From UBA5342 sp965662645 (GTDB taxonomy: Bacteria; Bacteroidota; Bacteroidia; Bacteroidales; UBA5342), in NCBI GenBank assembly GCA_965662645.1, contig CBFIII010000002.1, positions 76,552 to 140,551 of the forward strand: a stretch of DNA of 64,000 nucleotides, read 5' to 3'. The position numbers were made by a program, and so were the translations under genes. The notes beneath the pieces are model-generated. The model was not told the origin of the DNA. It ran no database searches and saw only the letters and a list, made by a program, of their open reading frames with translations. Shown here one piece after another: positions 8,449 to 17,794 of this stretch. Each line of letters starts with the position of its first letter. Within the stretch, counting starts at the first letter, position 1.

Positions 8449-9024
8449 TTATTGTTGGGCTGCGTCGCGTCCTGCTTTTAATGCGTTGATGTTCATCTCT
8501 ACCATATCTTCTCCTTTGCGGGCAAAAATTTGACGAACACCTTCTTCTATTTTTTCAAATGGAATGCCTATGAATGGTGATGAAGCTCCAAGCATTACGA
8601 TGTTAGCCATACGACCAGATCCTAATTTTAGAGCCATCTCATTAACGTCTAAAAGAACATTTTTAAATTTTTTTATTTCGTCTAAAACAGAAGCTATCTC
8701 AGGATAAGCTGGGATGTTTACAAAAGGTTTAAGACTGCTCACTATGACGCCATTTTCAGGATTTAAAAAGGGCAGGTAACGCAAAGATTCCATGGGTTCA
8801 AGAGAGATGATTAAATCGGCTTTTCCTTCAGGAATTAAATCAGAAGCGATGGCTTGGTCTGAGAGTCGTAAATGGGATTGTACGGCACCGCCGCGTTGGC
8901 TCATACCGTGAACTTCGGCTTGTTTCATATATAATCCCATACCTACAGCGGCTTGTCCTATTACTGCTGCTATGGATAAAATACCTTGTCCACCTACGCC
9001 TGAAAGAATGATATCTGTCTTCAT
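8449..9024 (-). CDS. iorB: Indolepyruvate oxidoreductase beta subunit, orphan
   Basis: A 191-residue protein of the pyruvate/2-ketoacid oxidoreductase gamma-domain family. The N-terminus DIILSGVGGQGILSIAAVIG is a nucleotide-type glycine loop, and VHGMSQRGGAVQSHLR is the family signature. With an alpha subunit, IorB oxidises aryl pyruvates from aromatic amino acids to aryl-acetyl-CoA using ferredoxin. The alpha subunit is usually adjacent, but the upstream neighbour here is an unrelated lipoprotein 98 bases away and the downstream one a glycosyltransferase. The alpha subunit must lie elsewhere, or this subunit has another partner. Confidence 0.88.
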   Translation of the reverse strand: MKTDIILSGVGGQGILSIAAVIGQAAVGMGLYMKQAEVHGMSQRGGAVQSHLRLSDQAIASDLIPEGKADLIISLEPMESLRYLPFLNPENGVIVSSLKPFVNIPAYPEIASVLDEIKKFKNVLLDVNEMALKLGSGRMANIVMLGASSPFIGIPFEKIEEGVRQIFARKGEDMVEMNINALKAGRDAAQQ

Positions 9025-9122
9025 ATTATATTCTAATTGTTATTTTAAAAATGACCACAAATTTACTAAAAGTATAGCAATTATCGTGTTTTCTGTAGCA
9101 AAAGCTCGGGTTTTATCGCTTC

Positions 9123-9968
9123 TTATAGTTTTTGATTAGCTAATATGCTATTCAATTCTTGGAGACGTTTTTCTGTAGTTATTTTATTTGTTTCCAATTC
9201 AGATAATTCTTTAATGACCAATGATAAGTTGTACGCATCACGGATGGCTTCTTTGTCAAATTGTTCCATCACAATATAGTAGTGTTTTTTTCCTATATAT
9301 TCTACTTTAAGGGTTTTGTCGTAATTATTAACAATAAAACTAACGACACCATGATCGGTGTTATTGCGATAATTAACGGTTTCCCAATAGTCTTCGCCAT
9401 CGTCAAAAGAACGGTTGTCGAAAGAAGACGAGGGGATGGCTTCTGTTTTAGCAAAAAGACCGTCGTTATAGACCTTAATACTGTTATGATATATATGACT
9501 CTTGCTATGATAATGGCTCGAGATGTAAAAGTCACCTTTTTCGTCTAAGTAGGCTTTTATGAAGGTGCGGTCATGTGAGTTTTTGACTTGTTGACGTTTA
9601 TGGGTGTAGGTTCCTGCATAGCCTTTAAATTTCCCTTCTTTGTAAACAAATGATTTGCTCAGCTCTTCGAATGTTGCTTTACGTTTTACAATAAGGGTGT
9701 CGTAATATGCTAGGCTTTGTTTTTGTTCTGTTAATTCGAGACGTAGTAGGAGTATTTTGCCTTCGCCTATGGTTTCTATCTCTTCGGGATAGCACAAACT
9801 GATGCTGTCTATTTTGAGTTTTGCGCTGTTATAATCTTTTGTTGCTATGGCTTGATTTGCAGCTGCTAATAATTTTTCTGCGCGTTCTTTCTTACTCGGT
9901 TGGCATGCTATCGTAATCAGAGTACAGAGAGCTATAGCTATAAGTGATGTTTTATTCATTGTTTTCAT
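9123..9968 (-). CDS. Hypothetical lipoprotein with N-terminal helical region
   Basis: I do not recognise a function. The protein has 281 residues, with a lipoprotein signal whose lipobox is LITIAC (Cys about residue 22). Residues 25-60 (ERAEKLLAAANQAIATKDY) look like one TPR-type helical hairpin. A beta-rich centre with a Tyr/His/Ser-rich stretch (SSHYHSKSHIYHNS) follows, then a C-terminal coiled coil (ELSELETNKITTEKRLQEL). Met4 (at 9959) is an equally good start. A terminator hairpin at 9990-10020 lies just upstream, separating it from the operon that ends at 10057, so it should have its own promoter in a very short gap. Confidence 0.75.
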   Translation of the reverse strand: MKTMNKTSLIAIALCTLITIACQPSKKERAEKLLAAANQAIATKDYNSAKLKIDSISLCYPEEIETIGEGKILLLRLELTEQKQSLAYYDTLIVKRKATFEELSKSFVYKEGKFKGYAGTYTHKRQQVKNSHDRTFIKAYLDEKGDFYISSHYHSKSHIYHNSIKVYNDGLFAKTEAIPSSSFDNRSFDDGEDYWETVNYRNNTDHGVVSFIVNNYDKTLKVEYIGKKHYYIVMEQFDKEAIRDAYNLSLVIKELSELETNKITTEKRLQELNSILANQKL

Positions 9969-9989
9969 TTTGGCAAAGCTATAAAAAAA

Positions 9990-10020
9990 AGAGTTGTAAG
10001 AAATCTAATTCTGCAACTCT
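9990..10020 (-). terminator. Bidirectional-looking terminator
   Basis: AGAGTTG and CAACTCT arms are flanked by A-runs on the left and a T-run on the right, so the hairpin works in either direction. On the minus strand it ends the envelope operon whose last gene stops at 10057. Confidence 0.7.
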
Positions 10021-10056
10021 TTTTTTTTTGATGGTGTTTATAAAAGGTATTCTCTT

Positions 10057-11562
10057 TTAGAAAGGATAACTGAATGAAGAGCTTTCTAATGGTTTTTCAA
10101 AGAATGATTTTGAGTTCTTTTTCTTGGCTGCTTGTCGTTGTCGTTCTCCAATGACAATATTGATTCCAAATTGGAAATTAACAGCACTAAGGTTGGCCGG
10201 AAGACTTACGGGGATCTCGATAGGATCTTCGTTTTCTGAGGTTATTGTGCTGCCTCCTGAAGAATAGCCAGGAATCACATCAGTTGCAACAAAAATATAA
10301 AAAGGGAACATTCTTAGCCCTAAAACACCGCCATAAGAGTTCTGTGTCTTTAAACCTATGTTATAGTTAAGGCCTAAGGTGAGGATACGGTTAAAATTAG
10401 CATTGGCAGCAAAGATGAAATTCTGACGTCTTTCTTTTTCTATAAACCTTGTTTTTGAAATGAGACCTAAAGATAATGCTGACGTTAATTCATACTCAGC
10501 GGCTAAATAGAGTTTGGGTGATAGGTTGTTCGAAAAGGCATTATGGGTTGAGTTTGAAGTGTAAGAGTCTTTCAAACTATCTATAATGCTAGAAAAGGCG
10601 TCATCGTTAATGGTGAAGATGCCGTCGTCTCCTGTAGTAGCAAGGTCTGATATCCCCTTGAAACTGTAGTTGGCATCGAAATTAATATTTTCCACTTGTT
10701 TTTTCCAGTTTATTTTTCCTAAATCAATTAAACTGGCTGATAACTTGAGCTGTGGTATGACTTCATATTCTACACCTAAGTCAAGACCAAAACCAGAGTT
10801 ACCACCATTGGCCAGTAATAGATCTATGATGCGTCCAGGATTGTTGAAGTCTTCTGTTTCATGAAAACCAGTAGGGAAATCGTCTTCGTCTTTTTCTATT
10901 TCTACCGGACCACTTACATCAAAGGTGCCGCGTACATCGTAAGTCCAGGCTTCTTCTGTTGTTGTGATATCAAATTTGTTAAATTCTATAGAGGCATTTC
11001 CTATACCCTTGAGGTATTTTGCGGTTATCCCGACGTTTAGTTTATCGTTTATTTCGCGAGAAAGACCAACCGTGTATTCATTGTATATTCGCCCATTAAA
11101 GCCTAGACCTGATAAGTCGTGAACAATGCTAAGATCATTCATCTTGAATAAGCCGCGAGGAATGCCCCATTTGAAATCCATCCGTGTGTTTATGGCTAGA
11201 TGAATGAAGTTTTTCCCACTTCTAAATCCCATATTAAATAAGCTGGTGTTTAGCTCGGTAGAGATGTAAGAGGTTTTGTGGAGGTCGTTAACAAAGGGTT
11301 TGTATAGTTCTTCATATTTATTCCATACATAATGCCCATTGCTATAAATATCGTTTAGTCCTATATCCGAAGATAAATGGAGGTTGACGTTATTTATTAT
11401 TGGTAAACCAAAATAAAAATTATAATTGGGCGAAAAAGCAGGATTTAAAATGGATGCTTGTGGCAGATTGTCCATAAAATAAAGAGAACTGACTACCTGA
11501 GCCTTTGTCTTTGTTAGGACAAAGGAAAAACTTAATAATAGGATGATTATAATTGTCTTCAT
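10057..11562 (-). CDS. Outer-membrane barrel, DUF5723-type
   Basis: A 501-residue protein with a cleavable signal peptide (MKTIIIILLLSFSFVLTKTKAQ, cut after KAQ). The mature start MDNLPQASILNPAFSPNYNF is typical of the DUF5723 and PorP-like barrels of Bacteroidota. The body alternates amphipathic strands (GLDLGVEYEV, LYLAAEYELTSALSLGL, LTLGLNYNIGL, VNFQFGINIVIG), consistent with a beta-barrel of 14 or more strands. The tail after the last strands is short and basic. It follows the 653-residue lipoprotein gene by 21 bases and is the last gene of the operon. Function is unknown; barrel location is inferred. Confidence 0.82.
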   Translation of the reverse strand: MKTIIIILLLSFSFVLTKTKAQVVSSLYFMDNLPQASILNPAFSPNYNFYFGLPIINNVNLHLSSDIGLNDIYSNGHYVWNKYEELYKPFVNDLHKTSYISTELNTSLFNMGFRSGKNFIHLAINTRMDFKWGIPRGLFKMNDLSIVHDLSGLGFNGRIYNEYTVGLSREINDKLNVGITAKYLKGIGNASIEFNKFDITTTEEAWTYDVRGTFDVSGPVEIEKDEDDFPTGFHETEDFNNPGRIIDLLLANGGNSGFGLDLGVEYEVIPQLKLSASLIDLGKINWKKQVENINFDANYSFKGISDLATTGDDGIFTINDDAFSSIIDSLKDSYTSNSTHNAFSNNLSPKLYLAAEYELTSALSLGLISKTRFIEKERRQNFIFAANANFNRILTLGLNYNIGLKTQNSYGGVLGLRMFPFYIFVATDVIPGYSSGGSTITSENEDPIEIPVSLPANLSAVNFQFGINIVIGERQRQAAKKKNSKSFFEKPLESSSFSYPF

Positions 11563-11583
11563 AGTGTCTTGTTTTTTCCAAAA

Positions 11584-13545
11584 TTATTCTACAATAATAG
11601 TGGCGGAGCTTGATCCTATTGAAAATTTATAGCCAACTTCTAGTGCATTGCCTTTCTCTACTTGAAAATAATCGTTTTCATCCATGGCGAAGTGTACTTT
11701 TAGTCTTACACTATCCATCTTTTGAAGTTTCTCATATCTGTTGGCATCTACAACGAGGCTCCATATCGCAGTGTCTTTTTTATTTTCAACACTCGATGGG
11801 ATGATGATTTGTTCGTCAAGAAACATACTATCTAAGATTTCTGTTTCCCCTTGATTGTCGGTTTCTTCAAAATAAAATTGTGTGGCAATATCAAAAGGAA
11901 AATTCTTGGTCCATAATTTAACATTAATGTTTAATGAATCATTTTCATCAAGTCTTAAAAGTGAGTCAATGCCCAATGATTCAAATGACATCTTTTCTGT
12001 GACTTCATAATTAATGTCGTCAAATCTAAAAGCAATTGGTATCTCAGCTTCTGCTGTTAGCGACACATCATACATCTCTTCTCTCATCGATTCATCATAC
12101 AGATAGATGAAATTATGTTTATCAGGGAGGCCTGCATTATCTTCTGGATTTAATATTAAAACGTAATCTAATTTAAGTCCTTTGATTTTGAAAATGTCGA
12201 TCTCACTTAAGCGTGATGTGGTAGAGTCTATGACTAAGCTGTCTTCTAAGCCGATTACTTTTTGTGTGAAAGAGTAGGGATTTAAAGGTTGCTTTATTCC
12301 TAAAATAGCGTCTCCACTATTGGTGATGAGTTCTGGTGTTGTTGACGTTTTAAATGTCATATTATTTAACGCTAACTGAGCTCCAAATCCTAAGTTACTT
12401 CTTAATTTAAGTTTTAGATTAGGGTCTTTGAATGTGAAGCCATCTATTTTAAACTTATCGGGTAGTATATTAAAAAGATCTAAAGGAATGTCTAAATTGT
12501 TAGCCATGAGAGAATCTTTGCCATAGTTAAATTGTACTTGTTGAAATTTTAAATTTTCTATGCTTACATTAACGTCTAATATTTTGGGTAATGGAACGAC
12601 TGCTTTTTTTATAGGGTTATTAATTTCCATCCAATTTAGAATTTTTAATCCCATCATATTGTCACCATTGCCTTCGTAATACATCCCAGCTAAGTCGATG
12701 GTGATGATGGTGTCGTATGATGTTAACCTGAAGTCTTGGTTAAAATTCTCGTTTGTGGTCGTGAACATATTGCCCAGAGCCATATTCATTTTTATTTCTA
12801 AGCCTGCTGGAAACTGACCATTTGTGTTTGTTATTGGTAAATAATAGTTTGTAGAGATGATGGTGTCTAATCCGTCTTTTTGATAACGAAAAGAGGGGGT
12901 CATACGTAAACTGTCATCTGTAATGAATGGTATATCATCTGGTGAAACCTTAATATTGATTTGTCCACTTTCTATTTCTACTTTATAGATTTCAAAATCT
13001 ATTCCTAAGTTCATTACTTTGTCTAAATCGAGACCGTCAATTTTTATGTTATTAACATTTTGGGTGTCAAGGAAAATAGAGTTGGCGTTGTCATAACGTG
13101 TAGCAAAAGTATCACTTATCATCATTGAAATGGTAGAGTCTATTGTCTTACTTCCTCCATTGCCATTGGGTATTTGTCCTATGACTTGATATGTGGTGGG
13201 CGTAGTGTCTGTCTCCATATCAAATGATTGTTCAAATTCTGTGACGTTACCAAAATCAAGATCTGTGGCATTCAAGAAGACTGACAGTTGGTCGTAAAAA
13301 TCTACTATCGTATCGTATTTGATATAGGCTTTATTGTCTATGAAAGTAATAAAGCCTGTGCCGAGTTCGTCGAAGTTAATGAGACTATCGTATTCGATTA
13401 GGAGATTGCCATTCATTAATGGGGCGGCTATCTTAATGGGCATTTCTAATTGGTCAATATTTTCCGTGTTTATCTCAAGAGGTTCATAACAGGCTGTTGC
13501 TAGAAATATAAAGATGAGCCAGCTATATTGTTTTATATTTTTCAT
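11584..13545 (-). CDS. Large hypothetical lipoprotein
   Basis: I do not recognise the family. The protein has 653 residues with a lipoprotein signal (lipobox FLATAC, Cys about residue 19). The rest is beta-rich and acidic, with recurrent segments built as hydrophobic/polar alternation and many 'DSL/DT' turns (YDSLINFDELG, IVDSTTSRLSEIDIFKIKGLKLDYVL given in part as LSEIDIFKIKGLKLDY). It ends in a strand-like YKFSIGSSSATIIVE. No catalytic motif is visible. It is flanked by a PD40 protein (73 bases upstream) and a barrel (21 bases downstream), so a complex at the outer membrane is plausible but inferred. Confidence 0.78.
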   Translation of the reverse strand: MKNIKQYSWLIFIFLATACYEPLEINTENIDQLEMPIKIAAPLMNGNLLIEYDSLINFDELGTGFITFIDNKAYIKYDTIVDFYDQLSVFLNATDLDFGNVTEFEQSFDMETDTTPTTYQVIGQIPNGNGGSKTIDSTISMMISDTFATRYDNANSIFLDTQNVNNIKIDGLDLDKVMNLGIDFEIYKVEIESGQINIKVSPDDIPFITDDSLRMTPSFRYQKDGLDTIISTNYYLPITNTNGQFPAGLEIKMNMALGNMFTTTNENFNQDFRLTSYDTIITIDLAGMYYEGNGDNMMGLKILNWMEINNPIKKAVVPLPKILDVNVSIENLKFQQVQFNYGKDSLMANNLDIPLDLFNILPDKFKIDGFTFKDPNLKLKLRSNLGFGAQLALNNMTFKTSTTPELITNSGDAILGIKQPLNPYSFTQKVIGLEDSLVIDSTTSRLSEIDIFKIKGLKLDYVLILNPEDNAGLPDKHNFIYLYDESMREEMYDVSLTAEAEIPIAFRFDDINYEVTEKMSFESLGIDSLLRLDENDSLNINVKLWTKNFPFDIATQFYFEETDNQGETEILDSMFLDEQIIIPSSVENKKDTAIWSLVVDANRYEKLQKMDSVRLKVHFAMDENDYFQVEKGNALEVGYKFSIGSSSATIIVE

Positions 13546-13618
13546 GGCAAATGGGTTTGAAATGAAAGTTTTTTTCTTTTAAAAAGGAATTTGAAGTGGC
13601 ATTATTAGCTTCAATGAT

Positions 13619-15211
13619 TTATTCGATTGTAGTGCCTAGTGTATCAGTAAGAATTTGTATGTAAGAAGAGTCAATATCTATTGTTTTTAATGAATCGCTC
13701 ATTTCTTTCAATATGTCTTCTGTGTTGTTCTTATTAAGTAAGCTATCTAATTTTGTGTCGTAGCTGGTTGGATCATTAATAATATCTGGATTGTAGAATA
13801 TACTGTCAAGACAGAACAAATCGTGTTCAATATTGTTTACAAATGATGATTTTAAAATAACAATATTTCCTAAACTGTCTGTTGTAGTATAGGGTAACAT
13901 TGTGACTTTATAGAGGTCGGCACCTCCTTTGCTATCGGGGCGTATTCCACAGTATAATGCCGATGAGTCATTTATGGGGATGAAACTTAAGTCGTTTTCA
14001 GCTGTGTTGATTGGTGATCCCAGATTTTGAATGCTGTCCCATTGGTTATTGCCTTGATATGTAGATTTAAAAATATCAAAGCCGCCTATTGAGCCTGGAC
14101 CATTGGAGATGTAATAAAGATCACCATTATAAAAGGTGATGACTTCTTCTTCTCCTGCTGTATTGATTTCTCCTCCTATTTTAATTGGTTTTTCCCACTT
14201 GTTTTTTTCGTTTTTTAAAGTGATATAAAGATCTGAATATTCTTGTCTGGGATCACGTGTAGATGAAAAAACAAGAGCACTATCTCCAATATAACAAGCT
14301 GTTCCTTCTTTATAGTTAGAGTTGATTTTTTTGTAAGGTTTTGCTTTTACTTTTTCCCCTTTTTTTGTGGCAATCATAATATTGCCTCCTTTTTCCATCG
14401 ATTGAAATAAAAGACCATTATTAATGGTGTCATTGGCTAGTGGTATGCGATTATCTTCGGGTACATAGGGAAAGGCGGATGATATTTCTACAGGTCCAAA
14501 ATGAGTTATAGAGTCTAATTGTATTTCATAGATCTGGAACGTATTGTATTTTTCATGAAGTCTATCAGAGGCAAAATAGAGATGATTGTCTGGTGTGAGG
14601 ACTGGTGCTATTTCATGTGAAGACTCATTTGCTATACCGAAATTCTCGAATGAAATATTTATGGAATCGTTGGTGTTTTTGAGTCCTATTTCACAAGCAG
14701 TGATTAAATCTGTTATGATTTGATCAAATGGGTGTTGTTTCTTTTTTAGGTCAAATGTTTTATAAAATGTGTTGTAGTATTCAGAAGACAAGGAGTCTCG
14801 AAATGCTTCATAGTTTTGCTTGGCTGCTTCATAGTTGCTATTAAAATGATAAGCTTTTGCTAAATAAAATTGGTATAAGGGACTTATTGTGCTGTCACAG
14901 GTCTGTAGGTAGGTCAGTGATAAGTGTTTTTTATCAGAGTGTAAATAAGATATCGCAATCCGCCAATTCAAGGGGCTGAAGTCATGAGTTTTTTTATATA
15001 AAGAAAGGTAAGTTGGCAGTACAGACTGATAAGTGTCTTTCGACGAAAAGTATATTTTATCTGCTTTCTTTAGGTCTTTTACATCTTTTCGTGTTATGCT
15101 ACTATCCATATCGGCAAAAGTTTTATAGTTTATAACTATATCGTTTTGTGCTTTTAGTGTAGATAGTCCAAGTGTGCAAAGAAGTAGAATGCTTATTGTT
15201 ATAGGCTTCAT
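13619..15211 (-). CDS. Exported PD40 beta-propeller protein with N-terminal helical repeats
   Basis: A 530-residue exported protein (signal MKPITISILLLCTLGLSTLKAQ, cut after KAQ). Residues about 50-190 have TPR-like helices (LYQFYLAKAYHFNSNYEAAKQNYEAF). Residues about 200-435 contain PD40 propeller blades, e.g. LYFASDRLHEKYNTFQIYE, LVFSSTRDPRQEYSDLYI and LYYISNGPGSIGGFDIFKS. The C-terminus is acidic and unstructured, and lacks the OmpA peptidoglycan-binding domain seen in PorE-type relatives. First gene of a three-gene operon; a TAATTTTG box on the minus strand at 15251-15244 could be its -7 element. Confidence 0.83.
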   Translation of the reverse strand: MKPITISILLLCTLGLSTLKAQNDIVINYKTFADMDSSITRKDVKDLKKADKIYFSSKDTYQSVLPTYLSLYKKTHDFSPLNWRIAISYLHSDKKHLSLTYLQTCDSTISPLYQFYLAKAYHFNSNYEAAKQNYEAFRDSLSSEYYNTFYKTFDLKKKQHPFDQIITDLITACEIGLKNTNDSINISFENFGIANESSHEIAPVLTPDNHLYFASDRLHEKYNTFQIYEIQLDSITHFGPVEISSAFPYVPEDNRIPLANDTINNGLLFQSMEKGGNIMIATKKGEKVKAKPYKKINSNYKEGTACYIGDSALVFSSTRDPRQEYSDLYITLKNEKNKWEKPIKIGGEINTAGEEEVITFYNGDLYYISNGPGSIGGFDIFKSTYQGNNQWDSIQNLGSPINTAENDLSFIPINDSSALYCGIRPDSKGGADLYKVTMLPYTTTDSLGNIVILKSSFVNNIEHDLFCLDSIFYNPDIINDPTSYDTKLDSLLNKNNTEDILKEMSDSLKTIDIDSSYIQILTDTLGTTIE

Positions 15212-15457
15212 GTTCTTAGGTTTTTAATGGTTGAAATATTTTGCAAAATTACGATGTTTTATGCAATGTTGCCTAGTTTTTTTGTTTTAAATGACAAATA
15301 ATCAAGTTTTTTAGTGTTTTAATGGAAAAGGAGTTGATTAAAATGGTTTTTATTGTAATTATTAATGCTTAATTCTTTCTATATTCTTTCAGAAATAGTA
15401 AATTTGCATTTCTACAAAGTTTAAAACTATAACATTTTAATTATTAATATTTTATAT

Positions 15458-17473
15458 ATGGACACCAACATTAATCGTGCAGCTGATAACATTAGGATTC
15501 TGTCTGCAGCTATGGTAGAAAAAGCGAATTCGGGACACCCGGGAGGAGCAATGGGAGGCGCTGATTTTGTCAATGTCTTGTTTTCTGAGTTTTTAAACTA
15601 CGATCCACAAGATAGAACATGGCCTTTCCGTGACCGTTTTTTCTTGGATCCTGGTCATATGTCACCAATGCTTTATTCTGTTTTGTCTCTTACAGGTTCG
15701 TATGGTATGGATGATCTTATGAACTTTCGTCAATGGGGATCAGTAACGCCAGGTCATCCTGAAATTGATCTTAAACGTGGTGTAGAAAACACTTCTGGCC
15801 CATTAGGTCAAGGTCACACTATGGCTGTAGGTGCTGCTATTACCGAGCGTTTTATGGCTTCTCGTTTTGGTGAATGGATGGCACATAAAACATATGCTTT
15901 TATTTCAGATGGCGGTGTTCAAGAAGAAATCTCTCAAGGTGCTGGTCGTGTGGCTGGTTATTTAGGTTTGAGTAATCTTATTATGTTTTATGATTCTAAT
16001 GATATTCAACTTTCAACAAATACTGATGCTGTAACAAAAGAAGATACAGCAATGAAATATCAGGCTTGGGGATGGAATACCATTACAATAAATGGTAATA
16101 ATGCTGACGAGATACGTGCTGCGTTGAAAACAGCGAATGCTGAAACCGAAAAGCCAACACTTATCATCGGTAAAACTATTATGGGGAAAGGATGTCTGAC
16201 TCCTGAGGATGCCAATTTTGAACGTCAGTGTTCTACTCACGGTCAGCCTATTTCTGCTGCGGGAGCTGATTTTTCAAAGACTATTTCTAATTTAGGAGGT
16301 AATCCTGAAAAGCCATTTACTATTTTCCCTGAAGTGGCTCAGCTCTATGCAGAAGCACAAGCTAAGAAATCAAAAATGGTTGCTGACAAAAAAGCAGCTT
16401 ACGCTATTTGGGCGAAGGAAAATCCTGCATTGGCGACTAAGTTGGATTCTTTCCTTAGCGGAAAAGCTCCTGATGTAGATTATAAAGCAATAGAACAAAA
16501 AGCTGGTGCTGCTACGCGTGCTGCATCTGCCACTGTATTGTCTTATTTGGCTGATAATGTAGAGAATATGATTGTGATGTCTGCTGACCTTGCTAACTCT
16601 GATAAGACGGATGGTTTTCTTAAGAAGACTACTATTTTTAAGAAAGGTGATTTTAGTGGTCAGTTTTTTCAAGCTGGTGTATGTGAGTTGACTATGGCTT
16701 GTATTGCAAATGGTATGGCCTTGCACGGTGGTGTGATCCCTGCTTGTGCTACATTCTTTGTCTTCTCAGATTATATGAAACCTGCGATTCGTCTTTCTGC
16801 TCTTATGGAGCTTCCTGTGAAGTTCATTTGGACACACGATGCTTTCCGTGTAGGAGAAGATGGTCCTACTCATCAACCTGTGGAACATGAATTTCAAATT
16901 CGCTTATTAGAAAAACTTCAGAATCACTCTCACCATAATTCAATGTTGGTGTTGCGTCCTGCTGATGTGAATGAAACAACTGTTGCTTGGGAAATGGCAA
17001 TGGGTAATACTACAACTCCTACGGGGCTTATTTTTACGCGTCAAGGAGTGGCTAATTTATCAAATAGTTCTTATGACGTTGCTAAGCAGGCTACTAAAGG
17101 TGCTTACGTTGTAGAGCAAGATGAAAATCCTGATGTTCTTTTAGTTGCAAGTGGTTCTGAAGTGAGTACTTTAGCTGCTGGTGCTGTTCTTTTGCGTGAG
17201 CGCAAAGGATTAAAAGTTAAATTGGTATCAGCTATCTCTGAAGGTTTATTCCGCACACAAGATGAAGCATATCAGAAGGAAGTTATTCCTGCCGATTTGC
17301 CTACTTTTGCAATGACTGCTGGTTTACCTGATACGCTTCGTACTTTAGTTGGAGATAAGGCTGTGATCTGGGGCTTAAGCTCTTTTGGATTCTCAGCACC
17401 TGCTTCTATATTAGATGAAAAGCTAGGTTATAATGCTGAAAATGTTTATAATCAAGTGATCAAAATGTTATAA
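15458..17473 (+). CDS. tkt: Transketolase
   Basis: A thiamine-diphosphate enzyme that moves two-carbon ketol units between sugar phosphates in the pentose phosphate pathway. The length of 671 residues is normal. Landmarks are KANSGHPGGAMGGADF near the N-terminus, GPLGQGHTMAVGAA, the pyrimidine-domain VGEDGPTHQPVEH, and the C-terminal RPADVNETTVAW. The ThDP/metal motif reads ISDGGVQEE where most transketolases have GDGCLMEG, followed at the expected distance by YDSNDIQLS; this looks like a Bacteroidota variant rather than loss of function. TAAATTTG at 15399-15406 is a possible -7 box and a strong terminator follows at 17586. Confidence 0.95.
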   Translation: MDTNINRAADNIRILSAAMVEKANSGHPGGAMGGADFVNVLFSEFLNYDPQDRTWPFRDRFFLDPGHMSPMLYSVLSLTGSYGMDDLMNFRQWGSVTPGHPEIDLKRGVENTSGPLGQGHTMAVGAAITERFMASRFGEWMAHKTYAFISDGGVQEEISQGAGRVAGYLGLSNLIMFYDSNDIQLSTNTDAVTKEDTAMKYQAWGWNTITINGNNADEIRAALKTANAETEKPTLIIGKTIMGKGCLTPEDANFERQCSTHGQPISAAGADFSKTISNLGGNPEKPFTIFPEVAQLYAEAQAKKSKMVADKKAAYAIWAKENPALATKLDSFLSGKAPDVDYKAIEQKAGAATRAASATVLSYLADNVENMIVMSADLANSDKTDGFLKKTTIFKKGDFSGQFFQAGVCELTMACIANGMALHGGVIPACATFFVFSDYMKPAIRLSALMELPVKFIWTHDAFRVGEDGPTHQPVEHEFQIRLLEKLQNHSHHNSMLVLRPADVNETTVAWEMAMGNTTTPTGLIFTRQGVANLSNSSYDVAKQATKGAYVVEQDENPDVLLVASGSEVSTLAAGAVLLRERKGLKVKLVSAISEGLFRTQDEAYQKEVIPADLPTFAMTAGLPDTLRTLVGDKAVIWGLSSFGFSAPASILDEKLGYNAENVYNQVIKML

Positions 17474-17585
17474 GAAATTTATTTTCTTACTTAACATGCT
17501 AACGCAAAAGTGAATCTGCTTTTGTCTTCCGTCTTCATGTCAAAGTGACGATGGTTCTGTTAGATGTTGAACTGATTTATTATAA

Positions 17586-17627
17586 AAAGAAAGCTGTCCT
17601 TAAAAAGACGGCTTTCTTTGTTTTTTT
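17586..17627 (+). terminator. Transketolase terminator
   Basis: The arms AAAGAAAGCTGTC and GACGGCTTTCTTT pair with one G-U step, and a run of seven T follows. It lies 112 bases past the tkt stop. The rest of the gap 17474-17794 is AT-rich without recognised features. Confidence 0.85.
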
Positions 17628-17794
17628 ACGAAAGTGTTGTCAATTGTAGAACGAGGGTTCAGTGATTTGGTTGATTTTTTTTAAGATGGTTTTTTTATGA
17701 TATGATCTTGTAAAAAAAAAGAATTAAAGATTCTATCTTTTAATATATTATGTCTTATATTTATGGTTGTTTTTTGAACTTTAAATCTATAATT

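Noticed and set aside
16370..16726. 118-codon frame opposite transketolase
   Set aside because: It is a shadow of a strongly supported coding frame.
17750..17794. Upstream ATG start for the unknown gene at 17795
   Set aside because: It would add a hydrophobic 15-residue tail without signal-peptide layout; ATG 17795 is more natural.
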